Source: an uncultured Clostridia bacterium (GTDB taxonomy: Bacteria > Bacillota > Clostridia > Peptostreptococcales > Anaerovoracaceae). Taken from it: 24,031 nt of DNA. Positions within the stretch are counted from its first letter, which is position 1. Each line of letters opens with the position of its first letter. The stretch spans positions 1-24,031 of the forward strand of contig CAKQOW010000034.1 in assembly GCA_934256595.1 (NCBI GenBank), read 5' to 3'. Shown here in pieces: positions 8,312-16,118 of the stretch. A program made the translations under genes and the position numbers. Below the pieces are notes generated by a model, which saw only the letters and a list, made by a program, of their open reading frames with translations, was not told where the DNA came from and made no database searches.

Positions 8312-8340
8312 TTGCAAAATAATTAATATTATTATATAGT
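8312..8340 (+). promoter_or_regulatory. Candidate promoter of the decarboxylase operon
   Basis: TTGCAA (8312-8317), 17-nt spacer, TATAGT (8335-8340). A start near 8347 gives a leader of about 57 nt with the ribosome site GGAGGAA at 8391-8397. The surrounding DNA is very AT-rich, which lowers confidence. Confidence 0.45.
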
Positions 8341-8403
8341 TATTTTGATATGGAGTTTCCATTTGTTTTAGTTTTAAATCCAATATACAAGGAGGAAATA
8401 TAT

Positions 8404-9945
8404 ATGAATAAGCTTGAAGAACTTCGCCAGATTAAGCAGGAAATCGCACTTGGCGGAGGTCAGAAAAAAATCGACAGCCAGCATGCCAAAGGCAAGCTGA
8501 CAGCAAGAGAAAGACTTAACATATTATTCGACGAAAACACTTTTGTGGAAATCGACGTTTTTGTTTCCCACAGATGCACAAATTTCGGTATGGCAGATGT
8601 TAAGGCTACAGGCGACGGTGTTGTAAGCGGTTACGGTACAATCAACGGCAGACTTGCATATGCGTATGCACAGGACTTCACTGTACTTGGCGGTTCACTG
8701 GGTGAATACCACGCGGAAAAAATCGTTAAGGCACAGCAGATGGCTCTCAAAATGGGTTGCCCTATCATAGGACTTAACGACTCAGGCGGAGCAAGAATTC
8801 AGGAAGGTGTAAATGCACTTTCAGGCTTTGGCAAGATATTTTATAACAATACTATCTCTTCAGGTGTTATTCCTCAGATCTCAGTTATTATGGGACCTTG
8901 TGCCGGCGGTGCAGTATATTCACCTGCAATTACAGACTTTGTATTTATGGTTGACAAGACAAGCCAGATGTTCATTACAGGACCTCAGGTTATCAAGACT
9001 GTAACAGGTGAGGAAGTATCGGCAGAGCAGCTTGGCGGTGCTATGACTCATAACACTGTCAGCGGTGTTGCTCACTTTATCGGCAAGGACGACGAAGATA
9101 CATTAATGCAGGTAAGAGAACTTCTCAGCTATCTTCCTGCAAACAATATGGAAACAGTTCCTGAGGTTGCTTCAGCAGACGACCCTAACAGACTGATTCC
9201 TGAATTTAATGAAATCATACCTGACAATCCTAACAAGGCTTACAATATGTATGATATCATTAAAGGTCTTGCAGATGACGGCAAATACCTCGATGTAATG
9301 CCTCATTACGCAAAGAATATGATTACCTGCTACATCAGAATGGCAGGCAGAACTGTAGGCGTTATCGCAAACCAGCCAAAGGTTGGAGCAGGCTGTCTTG
9401 ACATAAATGCTTCAGACAAAGCGGCAAGATTTATCAGAAGATGCGATGCGTTCAACACTCCTGTTCTTACAATTGAAGACGTACCTGGCTTCCTCCCCGG
9501 AACAGATCAGGAATACGGCGGAATTATCAGACACGGAGCTAAGATGCTTTATGCATACTGCGAAGCTACAGTTCCTAAGATTACAATGATTTTAAGAAAA
9601 GCATACGGCGGAGCATATATCGGAATGTGTAACAAAGAGCTTGGTTCAGATATGGTTCTGGCTTGGCCTAGCGCACAGATTGCAGTAATGGGAGCATCAG
9701 GTGCTGCCAACATCGTATTCAAAAAAGAAATCGCAGCAGCGGACGATCCTATCGCAAAGAGACAGGAAAAGATCGATGAATACGAAGAAAAATTCAATAA
9801 TCCGTACAGAGCAGCAGAGAGAGGCTATGTAGATGATATTATTGAACCTGCAACAGCAAGACAGAGAGTTATCAGCGCTCTTGAAATGTTAAGTTCAAAG
9901 AGATTATCATTACCATCAAAGAAGCATGGTAATATTCCGCTATAA
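8404..9945 (+). CDS. mmdA: Acyl-CoA decarboxylase carboxyltransferase subunit (methylmalonyl-CoA decarboxylase alpha-like)
   Basis: This is a biotin-dependent carboxyltransferase of the crotonase-like fold. It moves the carboxyl group between an acyl-CoA and carrier-bound biotin. Both halves of the family are present: SGGARIQEG at about residues 127-135 in the N-terminal half, and DVPGFLPGTDQEYGGIIRHGAK plus YGGAYIGM (about 401-408) in the C-terminal half. Length is 513 residues, normal for MmdA and PCC-beta. The start is the ATG at 8404, seven bases after GGAGGAA at 8391-8397; an in-frame ATG at 8350 has no ribosome site. The gene heads an operon with an OadG-like subunit and a biotin carrier. 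Substrate is best guessed as methylmalonyl-CoA; propionyl-CoA carboxylase beta and glutaconyl-CoA decarboxylase alpha are close relatives that sequence reading cannot exclude. Confidence 0.9.
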   Translation: MNKLEELRQIKQEIALGGGQKKIDSQHAKGKLTARERLNILFDENTFVEIDVFVSHRCTNFGMADVKATGDGVVSGYGTINGRLAYAYAQDFTVLGGSLGEYHAEKIVKAQQMALKMGCPIIGLNDSGGARIQEGVNALSGFGKIFYNNTISSGVIPQISVIMGPCAGGAVYSPAITDFVFMVDKTSQMFITGPQVIKTVTGEEVSAEQLGGAMTHNTVSGVAHFIGKDDEDTLMQVRELLSYLPANNMETVPEVASADDPNRLIPEFNEIIPDNPNKAYNMYDIIKGLADDGKYLDVMPHYAKNMITCYIRMAGRTVGVIANQPKVGAGCLDINASDKAARFIRRCDAFNTPVLTIEDVPGFLPGTDQEYGGIIRHGAKMLYAYCEATVPKITMILRKAYGGAYIGMCNKELGSDMVLAWPSAQIAVMGASGAANIVFKKEIAAADDPIAKRQEKIDEYEEKFNNPYRAAERGYVDDIIEPATARQRVISALEMLSSKRLSLPSKKHGNIPL

Positions 9946-9962
9946 GTTGGGAGGTATGGACT

Positions 9963-10382
9963 ATGTCATTAATGGAACAGTTTGCTGATCCTACTTATTT
10001 TGAAGGATTATCAATGGGTGAAAGACTGACAGGTGCAACCGTAACAATGTGTATGGGTCTTGGAATTACTTTCATTGTGCTTATTATTCTCTGGGCGTGC
10101 ATAGCTATAATGGCTAAGATTACAAACAGAAGCACAAAAACAAGTGACAGCGCAGCAGCGCCTGCGGCAGCTCCGGCTCCTGCAGAAACTCCTGCACCGG
10201 CGGCAGAAGCTGCCGATATGGCAGACGGCGAGCTGGTTGCAGTAATTGCAGCAGCCGTTGCGGCAATGGAAAACACAGTTGTCAGCAACCTTGTTGTTAA
10301 GAAGATTACAAGAGTTTCAGGACCTACAAACGCGTGGGCAAGCGCAGGTCTTTCAGAATGTATAGATAGTAGAAGAATGTAA
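9963..10382 (+). CDS. OadG/MmdD-like small membrane subunit of a Na+-pumping decarboxylase
   Basis: A 139-residue protein with one strong transmembrane helix (about residues 25-52), then an Ala/Pro-rich linker (about 60-80), then a short conserved-looking C-terminal part ending NAWASAGLSECIDSRRM. This is the plan of the gamma/delta subunits (OadG, MmdD) that hold the soluble carboxyltransferase and biotin carrier at the membrane beta subunit. GGGAGG at 9949-9954 precedes the ATG by eight bases, and the gap to the upstream gene is 17 bp. The Ala/Pro linker uses the same repeated codons as the linker of the next gene. Confidence 0.75.
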   Translation: MSLMEQFADPTYFEGLSMGERLTGATVTMCMGLGITFIVLIILWACIAIMAKITNRSTKTSDSAAAPAAAPAPAETPAPAAEAADMADGELVAVIAAAVAAMENTVVSNLVVKKITRVSGPTNAWASAGLSECIDSRRM

Positions 10383-10402
10383 TTTAAAAGGAGAATATTA
10401 AA

Positions 10403-10807
10403 ATGAAGAAATATAATATTACTGTAAATGGTACTTCATACGAAGTAGAAGTTGAAGAAGTGGGCGCAGCAGCAGCTCCAGCCCCTGCACCAGCACCAGC
10501 AGCAGCTCCGGCTCCTGCAGCAGCTCCTAAAGCAGCAGCTCCGGCTCCTGCACCGGCAGCAGCTCCGGCTCCTAAGGCAGCACCTGCAGCAGGCGCACAG
10601 TCAGTAACAGCTCCAATGCCTGGTACAGTTCTTGATGTAAAGGTAGCTCCTGGACAGGCTGTAGGAAACGGCGACGTTCTTATTATTCTTGAAGCTATGA
10701 AGATGGAAAACGAAATCGTAGCACCTGCAGCAGGTACAGTTGATACGATTCCTGTATCAAAGGGCGATGCTGTTAATACAGGCGATGTTCTTGTAACATT
10801 AGTATAG
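10403..10807 (+). CDS. Biotin carboxyl carrier protein of the decarboxylase (MmdC/GcdC-like)
   Basis: Residues 1-20 form a short N-terminal strand region (MKKYNITVNGTSYEVEVEEV). An Ala/Pro linker of about 45 residues follows, then a biotinyl/lipoyl domain from about residue 66 to the end. The biotin-attachment motif AMKM carries Lys100, 34 residues from the C terminus, the standard position. The protein shuttles CO2 on biotin from the carboxyltransferase to the membrane decarboxylase. The start has AGGAG at 10389-10393, nine bases upstream. It is the last gene before a good terminator, and no beta subunit follows, which is unusual for this operon type. Confidence 0.92.
   Translation: MKKYNITVNGTSYEVEVEEVGAAAAPAPAPAPAAAPAPAAAPKAAAPAPAPAAAPAPKAAPAAGAQSVTAPMPGTVLDVKVAPGQAVGNGDVLIILEAMKMENEIVAPAAGTVDTIPVSKGDAVNTGDVLVTLV
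10463..10590 (+). repeat. Low-complexity Ala/Pro-coding repeat tract
   Basis: Near-repeats of GCAGCTCCGGCTCCTGCA and similar codons encode the flexible linker of the biotin carrier. The same short unit occurs around 10145-10205 in the upstream OadG-like gene. Such tracts can expand, contract or recombine between the two genes. Confidence 0.7.
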
Positions 10808-10841
10808 TCATATATAATTAAAATCCATGACGGCGGGACTT

Positions 10842-10861
10842 AAACGGTTCTGCCGTTTTTT
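10842..10861 (+). terminator. Rho-independent terminator of the decarboxylase operon
   Basis: AAACGG (10842-10847), loop TTCTG, CCGTTT (10853-10858) and continuing T. It lies 34 bp after the biotin carrier stop codon and closes the three-gene operon. Confidence 0.8.
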
Positions 10862-10914
10862 GATATGAAAATATAAGGGTGCGGATTCGATTTCTTTGTT
10901 TTTTTATTAGAATT

Positions 10915-10959
10915 TATCCCCCACCGGAGCTTGCGGCAGATTAAGGATATGAATATAAT
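10915..10959 (+). promoter_or_regulatory. Promoter of the ABC importer operon with an upstream C-tract motif
   Basis: TTGCGG (10931-10936), 17-nt spacer and a perfect TATAAT (10954-10959). Eight bases upstream of the -35 is TATCCCCC (10915-10922). The same arrangement, TATCCCCC-N8-TTGC, precedes the metal-sensor gene on the opposite strand (16499-16520). G/C tracts flanked by A/T are typical of CsoR/RcnR-family operators. The predicted leader is about 35 nt, with AGAGGA at 10985-10990. Confidence 0.6.
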
Positions 10960-11000
10960 CTATAAAGTAAATCACACTTTGGAAAGAGGAATGAACTATT

Positions 11001-12605
11001 ATGAACTACAGAACAATGATTAAAAAGATTATTTCACTGGCTCTTATATGTATTGTCATAGCCGGAGCATTTACAGGCTGCGGCAGCAGTGATGAGAAAA
11101 AAGGAATATCCGTATATATAGGAGGGACTATTTTTGAAAGCAGTCTTGACCCGGTAAAGGGCGCTATGTCATATGGATATTCATTTACAAATGACTGTCT
11201 GTTGGAAGTGGCTCCGGACTCATCGTATACAGGCTGTCTTGCAGAGAACGACTGGAAGATAAGCGATGACGGACTTACATATACATTCGACCTTAAAAAG
11301 GGAATTAAATTCCACGACGGATCTGACTTTACAGCAGAAGATGTTGTATTTACCTACAATCAGGTAAAGGAAAATCCGGGAGTGAATGAAAACATTGACC
11401 TTACCAACCTTGAAACTGTTCAGGCAGATGGAGATTATAAAGTGATATTTAAACTTAAAAAGCCATATTCATCTTTTATTGACCAGACTGCATGCCTTGG
11501 AATTGTACCGAGCGACTCGTATGACAGCGAAATCTTTGACACTATGCCGATAGGTACAGGTCCATGGAAGGTTGTTCAATATGATACTGCGCAGAAAATA
11601 ATAGTAGAGGCAAATACCGATTATTTCAACGGAGCGGCCTCTATACCTCAGGTAAACATATTAAATATGGAACAGGATACAGCAATTGCGAATGCCAAAT
11701 CGGGACAGCTTGATGTTATAATGGTGGATCCTAATTATATAGATGAAGAAATTGACGGAATGCATATTGAAAGCCTTGAAACAATGGATGTCCGTCAGAT
11801 AAGTCTGCCGACCAAACCGGAATCTGAATATACTACAGAAGATGGCAAGACTATGACAATAGGAAATGACGTTACAAGTGATAAAGCTGTAAGAAAAGCG
11901 CTTGCAATAGGCATTGACCGCCAGAAGATAATAGATGATGCTTTAAATGGTGTAGGAAACCCTGCAACCGGATTTACAAATAATCTGGAATGGGCAGATC
12001 CTATATCTTATGAAGATAATCAGAAAGAGGAAGCTAAGGCTGAGCTTGAGAAAGCCGGCTGGAAGCCGGGTGACGACGGGATTTATGAGAAAGACGGCTT
12101 AAGGTGTGAATTCAGCGTATATGCACCTACAGGTGATACCGCAAGATTTCAGCTGGCAGAAGCACTGGCGGCAGAAGCAAAGACCATTGGAATTGAAATC
12201 AATACCGACCAGAAATCATGGGATGAGCTGACTCAGCTTGCGCCTGTTTCCGGCATTGTATGGGGATGGGGGCAGTTTGACCCTATAGTGCTTAAAAATC
12301 TGTTTTATTCAAAGGGCTTTACAGGGAGCGGATATGACAATACCGTAGATTATACAAATCCTAAAGCTGATGAGCTTATAGAGCAGGCTATAGCAGCAAC
12401 TGACCGCGATGAAGTTATTTCCTTATGGAAAGCCGTGCAGGAGGAAACCGGGTATGACTATGCATATCTGTATATTGTAAATATACAGCATACCTATTTT
12501 GTTAAGGATAATCTGGATATTTCCGTTGATACACAGATACCTCATCCACACGGACACGGAGCTCCTGTTATAAATAATATGAATGACTGGACAATCAGTG
12601 ATTAA
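11001..12605 (+). CDS. ABC importer substrate-binding lipoprotein, nickel/peptide family (SBP_bac_5)
   Basis: The extracellular receptor of the importer encoded downstream. The N terminus is a lipoprotein signal with lipobox FTGC, Cys27 being the expected lipid anchor. The rest has family-5 receptor motifs: KWDISDDG-type tract (DWKISDDGLTYTFDLKKGIKFHDG region), FTAEDVVFTYNQV, and IGTGPWKV. Length (534) fits. A distinctive C-terminal motif HPHGHG lies at residues 515-520, which could bind or sense a transition metal and suggests a NikA/CntA-like role rather than peptide uptake (inference). AGAGGA at 10985-10990 precedes the chosen ATG; the ATG at 10991 is out of frame. A hairpin separates it from the permease genes. 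Confidence 0.88.
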   Translation: MNYRTMIKKIISLALICIVIAGAFTGCGSSDEKKGISVYIGGTIFESSLDPVKGAMSYGYSFTNDCLLEVAPDSSYTGCLAENDWKISDDGLTYTFDLKKGIKFHDGSDFTAEDVVFTYNQVKENPGVNENIDLTNLETVQADGDYKVIFKLKKPYSSFIDQTACLGIVPSDSYDSEIFDTMPIGTGPWKVVQYDTAQKIIVEANTDYFNGAASIPQVNILNMEQDTAIANAKSGQLDVIMVDPNYIDEEIDGMHIESLETMDVRQISLPTKPESEYTTEDGKTMTIGNDVTSDKAVRKALAIGIDRQKIIDDALNGVGNPATGFTNNLEWADPISYEDNQKEEAKAELEKAGWKPGDDGIYEKDGLRCEFSVYAPTGDTARFQLAEALAAEAKTIGIEINTDQKSWDELTQLAPVSGIVWGWGQFDPIVLKNLFYSKGFTGSGYDNTVDYTNPKADELIEQAIAATDRDEVISLWKAVQEETGYDYAYLYIVNIQHTYFVKDNLDISVDTQIPHPHGHGAPVINNMNDWTISD

Positions 12606-12633
12606 TAGCAGCAGGGAAAAATATATTATACAG

Positions 12634-12668
12634 AAAGCTGTTCTGCCTGTGCCCGGCAGGGCAGTTTT
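12634..12668 (+). terminator. Intra-operon hairpin between receptor and permease genes (attenuator)
   Basis: CTGTTCTGCC (12638-12647) pairs with GGCAGGGCAG (12655-12664) through ten pairs (two are U-G) around a 7-nt loop. A-U pairs extend it outward and only four T follow. Such a weak terminator would let part of transcription continue, or protect the upstream mRNA end, giving more receptor than permease. Confidence 0.65.
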
Positions 12669-12696
12669 CGCGTAAATTGATGAAAGGAACGGCACA

Positions 12697-13680
12697 ATGA
12701 AAAGACTGAAATATATATGTCTTACAACAGCAAGAATGCTGTCTTTAGTGGTGGCTGTATGCATATTGTCATTTGTTCTTGTATCACTGTCACCTATAGA
12801 TCCGCTGACCGCATATATAGGCCCTGAATCCACACTGTCACAGGAAGCGCAGCAGCAGATTGCAGAATACTGGGGACTGAATGACCCGCCGGTGGAGAGA
12901 TTTATAACGTGGGCAGGCAATACTCTTCACGGAGACCTTGGTAATTCCATTACATATAATCAGCCGGTGGCAACAGTGATATTTGAAAGATTTAAATATT
13001 CACTGGGACTGATACTTGCAGCGTGGGTACTGTCAGGTGTTACAGGGTTTATTGCAGGAATTGCAGCAGCTCTTAACAGGGGAAACCTTGCGGACAGGGT
13101 TATCAAAACCTTCTGCCTTGTAATTCAGTCAGCGCCTGTATTCTGGTTCGGACTTCTGATGCTTACTGTATTTTCTGTTATGCTGGGCTGGTTTCCGCTG
13201 GGACAGGCAGTACCTGTATATAAGCTGGCAGAAGATGTTACTGTCTGGGACAGAATTTACCATATGGTACTGCCGGCAGTTACGCTCAGCATTCTGGGTA
13301 CAGGCAAAATCACATTATATACAAGACAGAAGCTTATTGAGATTATGGACAGCGACTATATTCTTTTTGCAAAAGCCAGAGGTGAAAGCACAGGTCAGAT
13401 AGTCAGAAGACACGCTGTAAGAAATATTGCAATGCCTGCCATTACTGTTCAGTTTGCATCTTTCAGTGAGCTGTTTGGCGGTATTGCCCTTGCCGAAACA
13501 GTATTTTCCTATCCGGGACTTGGAAGCGCGGTAACTGCGGCGGCTTTAAACGCTGATGCGCCGCTTCTGATTGGAATTGCAATGTTCAGCGCAGTATTTG
13601 TTTTTGCAGGCAATTTTATTGCCAACATACTTTACAGCATAGTGGACCCAAGACTGAAAGAAGGTGGCTACAGTGCTTAG
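12697..13680 (+). CDS. ABC importer permease 1 (DppB/NikB type)
   Basis: An inner-membrane channel subunit of a peptide/nickel-family importer. The first helix (about residues 10-32) is followed by the typical extracytoplasmic stretch LSPIDPLTAYIGPES and GLNDPPVERFITWAGNTLHGDLGNSI. The core permease domain has further helices, and the EAA loop that docks the ATPase is visible as AKARGESTGQIVRRHAVRN near residues 230-248. Length of 327 residues is normal. AAGGA about eight bases upstream supports the ATG. It overlaps the next permease by a few bases, showing a single operon. Confidence 0.9.
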   Translation: MKRLKYICLTTARMLSLVVAVCILSFVLVSLSPIDPLTAYIGPESTLSQEAQQQIAEYWGLNDPPVERFITWAGNTLHGDLGNSITYNQPVATVIFERFKYSLGLILAAWVLSGVTGFIAGIAAALNRGNLADRVIKTFCLVIQSAPVFWFGLLMLTVFSVMLGWFPLGQAVPVYKLAEDVTVWDRIYHMVLPAVTLSILGTGKITLYTRQKLIEIMDSDYILFAKARGESTGQIVRRHAVRNIAMPAITVQFASFSELFGGIALAETVFSYPGLGSAVTAAALNADAPLLIGIAMFSAVFVFAGNFIANILYSIVDPRLKEGGYSA

Positions 13681-14542
13681 TATGACAGCAGTTAAAGAAA
13701 AAGAGATACGTCTGATTAACAGAGGTATAAATACAAGAAAAAAAATTATATTTTTTACGGCAACAGCGGCAGTATATATATTTGCAATTATGGCAGCAGG
13801 ACTTATAATGCCTCCTGAGCTTTATGATGTGTATTATGAAAACAAATTCATATCACCTTGTCTTGCACATTTGTTTGGCACCGATTTTATGGGGCGAGAT
13901 ATGTTCTGGCGCAGTATAAAGGGGCTTTCAAACAGTATTCTTGTGGGAATGGCTGCTTCTGCAGTCAGCTCCGTTATAGCTCTGGTGTTCGGAGCCGCTG
14001 CGGCGGTATGCGGAGGCAGAGTTGACCGCATTATAAACTGGCTGGTGGATTGCTTTATGGGTATGCCTCATCTGGTACTGCTTCTTCTGATTTCATTTAT
14101 GATGGGAAGAGGCGGTTTTGGTGTTGCATTTGCCGTTGCTGTTACACACTGGCCTGAACTTACCCGTATTGTCAGAGCAGAGGTGCTTCAGGTAAAGGAG
14201 GCGCAGTATGTAAAAGCAGCATACAAAATGGGACATTCTAAATTTAAGGTGGCAAAGGAGCATATACTGCCCCATGTGATGCCTGTATATCTTGTCGGAC
14301 TTGTGCTGCTGTTTCCGCACGCAATAATGCATGAGGCATCACTTACTTTTCTGGGATTTGGCTTTTCGGCGGCTACTCCTGCAATAGGTGGAATACTGTC
14401 TGAGGCCATGAAACATCTTGTTACAGGTAAATGGTGGCTTTGTGTATTTCCGGGGCTTATGCTTCTGATTGTTGTAATGCTGTTTGATATTATCGGAGAG
14501 CAGCTCAAAAGACTTATGAATCCGGCAAGCGCTAATGAATAG
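13673..14542 (+). CDS. ABC importer permease 2 (DppC/NikC type)
   Basis: Partner permease of the preceding gene. An N-terminal helix (about residues 24-45) is followed by the family signature FGTDFMGRDMFWRSIKGLSNSILVG, then the permease core. The EAA loop is KEAQYVKAAYKMGHSKFKVAKEHILPH. The start is uncertain: GTG at 13673 has AAGGTGG (13661-13667) five bases upstream and overlaps the previous stop by eight bases, so it is preferred. GTG at 13664 and ATG at 13682 are alternatives with poorer ribosome sites. Confidence 0.88.
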   Translation: MLSMTAVKEKEIRLINRGINTRKKIIFFTATAAVYIFAIMAAGLIMPPELYDVYYENKFISPCLAHLFGTDFMGRDMFWRSIKGLSNSILVGMAASAVSSVIALVFGAAAAVCGGRVDRIINWLVDCFMGMPHLVLLLLISFMMGRGGFGVAFAVAVTHWPELTRIVRAEVLQVKEAQYVKAAYKMGHSKFKVAKEHILPHVMPVYLVGLVLLFPHAIMHEASLTFLGFGFSAATPAIGGILSEAMKHLVTGKWWLCVFPGLMLLIVVMLFDIIGEQLKRLMNPASANE

Positions 14543-14554
14543 GAGGGCAAGGAA

Positions 14555-15472
14555 TTGAAAGATCCTTTATTGAATATAGAAAATCTGACCGTTTCCTTCA
14601 ATATGTATGACCGCGGATTTCAAAAGAAAAGGCTTGAGGTTATACATTCACTGAGCCTGCAGGTATATGATGGAGAAATTCTTGCAGTAGTGGGAGCGAG
14701 CGGATCGGGAAAAAGTCTGCTGGCCAATGCTGTTTTAGGAATTCTGCCCGGAAACTCACAGGTGTTAGGTGAAATGATATATGACGGTGCAGAGCTTGAT
14801 GCGAACCGGCAGAAAAAACTGCGAGGAAAAGAAATCGTACTTATACCGCAGTCTGTTGATTATCTGGATCCTCTGATGAAGGTTGGAAAACAGGTCAGAG
14901 GTGTTTCAGGTGCCGTTGAAAAAATGAGAAAAGCCTTTAAAAGATATAACCTGAGCGAAGCTGTTGAAGAAATGTATCCTTTTCAGCTTTCAGGAGGTAT
15001 GGCAAGGCGCGTGCTCATTTCCACAGCGGTAATGGCAGACAGCAGGCTGATTATTGCAGATGAGCCTACACCGGGACTTGATATTGATATGGCTATGGAA
15101 ACTCTCAGCAATTTCAGAGAACTGGCTGACAGGGGCTGCGGCGTTCTGCTGATTACTCACGATATTGACCTTGCGCTTAATGTTGCCGACAGGATTGCAG
15201 TTTTTTATGCGGGAACAGTGGTTGAAGAATGTCCGGTGGAGGACTTTAAAGCAGGAAAAGAGGCATTGAGACACCCGTACAGTAAAGCCTTCATAGACGC
15301 GCTTCCTCAAAATGAGTTTAAGCCTATAGAGGGCACTCAGCCGTATGCGGGAAATCTGCCGAAAGGGTGTCTTTTTGCTCCAAGGTGTCCTTACAGAACA
15401 GATAAATGTGCAGAGAATATAGAAATGAGAGAATTAAGGGGCGGAAAGGTAAGGTGCATCCATGCAACTTAA
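14555..15472 (+). CDS. ABC importer ATP-binding protein 1 (DppD/NikD type)
   Basis: Cytoplasmic ATPase energising the importer. Walker A GASGSGKS is at about residues 47-54, the Q-loop is in IPQSVDYLDP, the signature is LSGGMARR, Walker B IIADEPT is at about 166-172, and the H-loop is LLITHD. The C terminus has the oligopeptide/dipeptide-family extension with the cysteine-containing motif GCLFAPRCPYRTDKC. The start is TTG, set by AGGAGGG at 14541-14547, seven bases upstream and adjoining the previous stop codon. The 3' end overlaps the next ATPase by 11 bp. Confidence 0.92.
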   Translation: MKDPLLNIENLTVSFNMYDRGFQKKRLEVIHSLSLQVYDGEILAVVGASGSGKSLLANAVLGILPGNSQVLGEMIYDGAELDANRQKKLRGKEIVLIPQSVDYLDPLMKVGKQVRGVSGAVEKMRKAFKRYNLSEAVEEMYPFQLSGGMARRVLISTAVMADSRLIIADEPTPGLDIDMAMETLSNFRELADRGCGVLLITHDIDLALNVADRIAVFYAGTVVEECPVEDFKAGKEALRHPYSKAFIDALPQNEFKPIEGTQPYAGNLPKGCLFAPRCPYRTDKCAENIEMRELRGGKVRCIHAT

Positions 15473-16076
15473 AGCAGAAAACATTAAATTCAGATACAGC
15501 GATAAATCACGGTGGATTTTAAATGATGTAAGCCTTACTGTAAATCAGGGCGAGCGGATTGCGCTTACAGGACCGTCAGGCTACGGCAAAAGTACATTGG
15601 CGAAGATTATATCAGGCTATATACAGCCTGATGAGGGGAGAGTGCTGCTTGACGAAAGTCCGCTTCCTCAGAAAGAATACTGCCCTGTGCAGATGGTGTT
15701 TCAGCATCCCGAACAGGCTCTTAATCCCAGATGGAAGCTGGAAAAATCTCTTAATGAATGCTGGATTCCCGATGATAAGTTCCTGAAATCAATGGGAATT
15801 GAACAAGAATGGCTGAGCAGGTGGCCGGCAGAGCTTTCAGGCGGTGAAATGCAGAGATTTTGCATAGCAAGAGTGCTGGGGCCTGAAACGAAATTTCTTG
15901 TGTGTGATGAAATAAGCACAATGCTGGATGCTGTTACACAGGCGCAGATATGGCGGTTCATACTGGAAGTTGCAGAAAAACGCAATATGGGGCTTATCGT
16001 AGTAACTCACAATACGGCGCTTGCCGAAAAGGTATGTGACAGAATTGTATACCTGCCGGAACTGAATAATATATAG
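15462..16076 (+). CDS. ABC importer ATP-binding protein 2 (DppF/NikE type, short)
   Basis: Second ATPase of the importer. Walker A is GPSGYGKST (from about residue 37), the Q-loop is VFQHPEQALNP, the signature LSGGEMQR is near residues 125-132, Walker B is FLVCDEIST and the H-loop is VVTHN. At 204 residues it consists of the nucleotide-binding domain alone and lacks the C-terminal oligopeptide-family extension present in its partner. The ORF ends cleanly, with no sign of a frameshift. Such short NikE-like forms occur in metal importers, which fits the context (inference). Confidence 0.9.
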   Translation: MQLKAENIKFRYSDKSRWILNDVSLTVNQGERIALTGPSGYGKSTLAKIISGYIQPDEGRVLLDESPLPQKEYCPVQMVFQHPEQALNPRWKLEKSLNECWIPDDKFLKSMGIEQEWLSRWPAELSGGEMQRFCIARVLGPETKFLVCDEISTMLDAVTQAQIWRFILEVAEKRNMGLIVVTHNTALAEKVCDRIVYLPELNNI

Positions 16077-16080
16077 ATAC

Positions 16081-16118
16081 AAAAAATGAGGTCTGCAGAA
16101 GTTACAGAACCTCATTTC
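16081..16118 (-). terminator. Convergent (bidirectional) terminator between importer operon and metal sensor
   Basis: AAATGAGGT (16084-16092) pairs perfectly with ACCTCATTT (16109-16117), and three further pairs form inside across a bulge. On the minus strand the stem runs into six T (complement of 16081-16086), a strong terminator for the sensor gene. On the plus strand the T-run is weaker. It fills the 42-bp gap between the two convergent genes. Confidence 0.8.

Noticed and set aside
8350..8403. Upstream extension of the carboxyltransferase gene to an ATG at 8350
   Set aside because: It has no ribosome site and runs through the actual GGAGGAA site. The ATG at 8404 has ideal spacing and matches family N termini.
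10145..10590. CRISPR-like or minisatellite array
   Set aside because: The repeats are in-frame Ala/Pro codons of two protein linkers, with no spacer structure.
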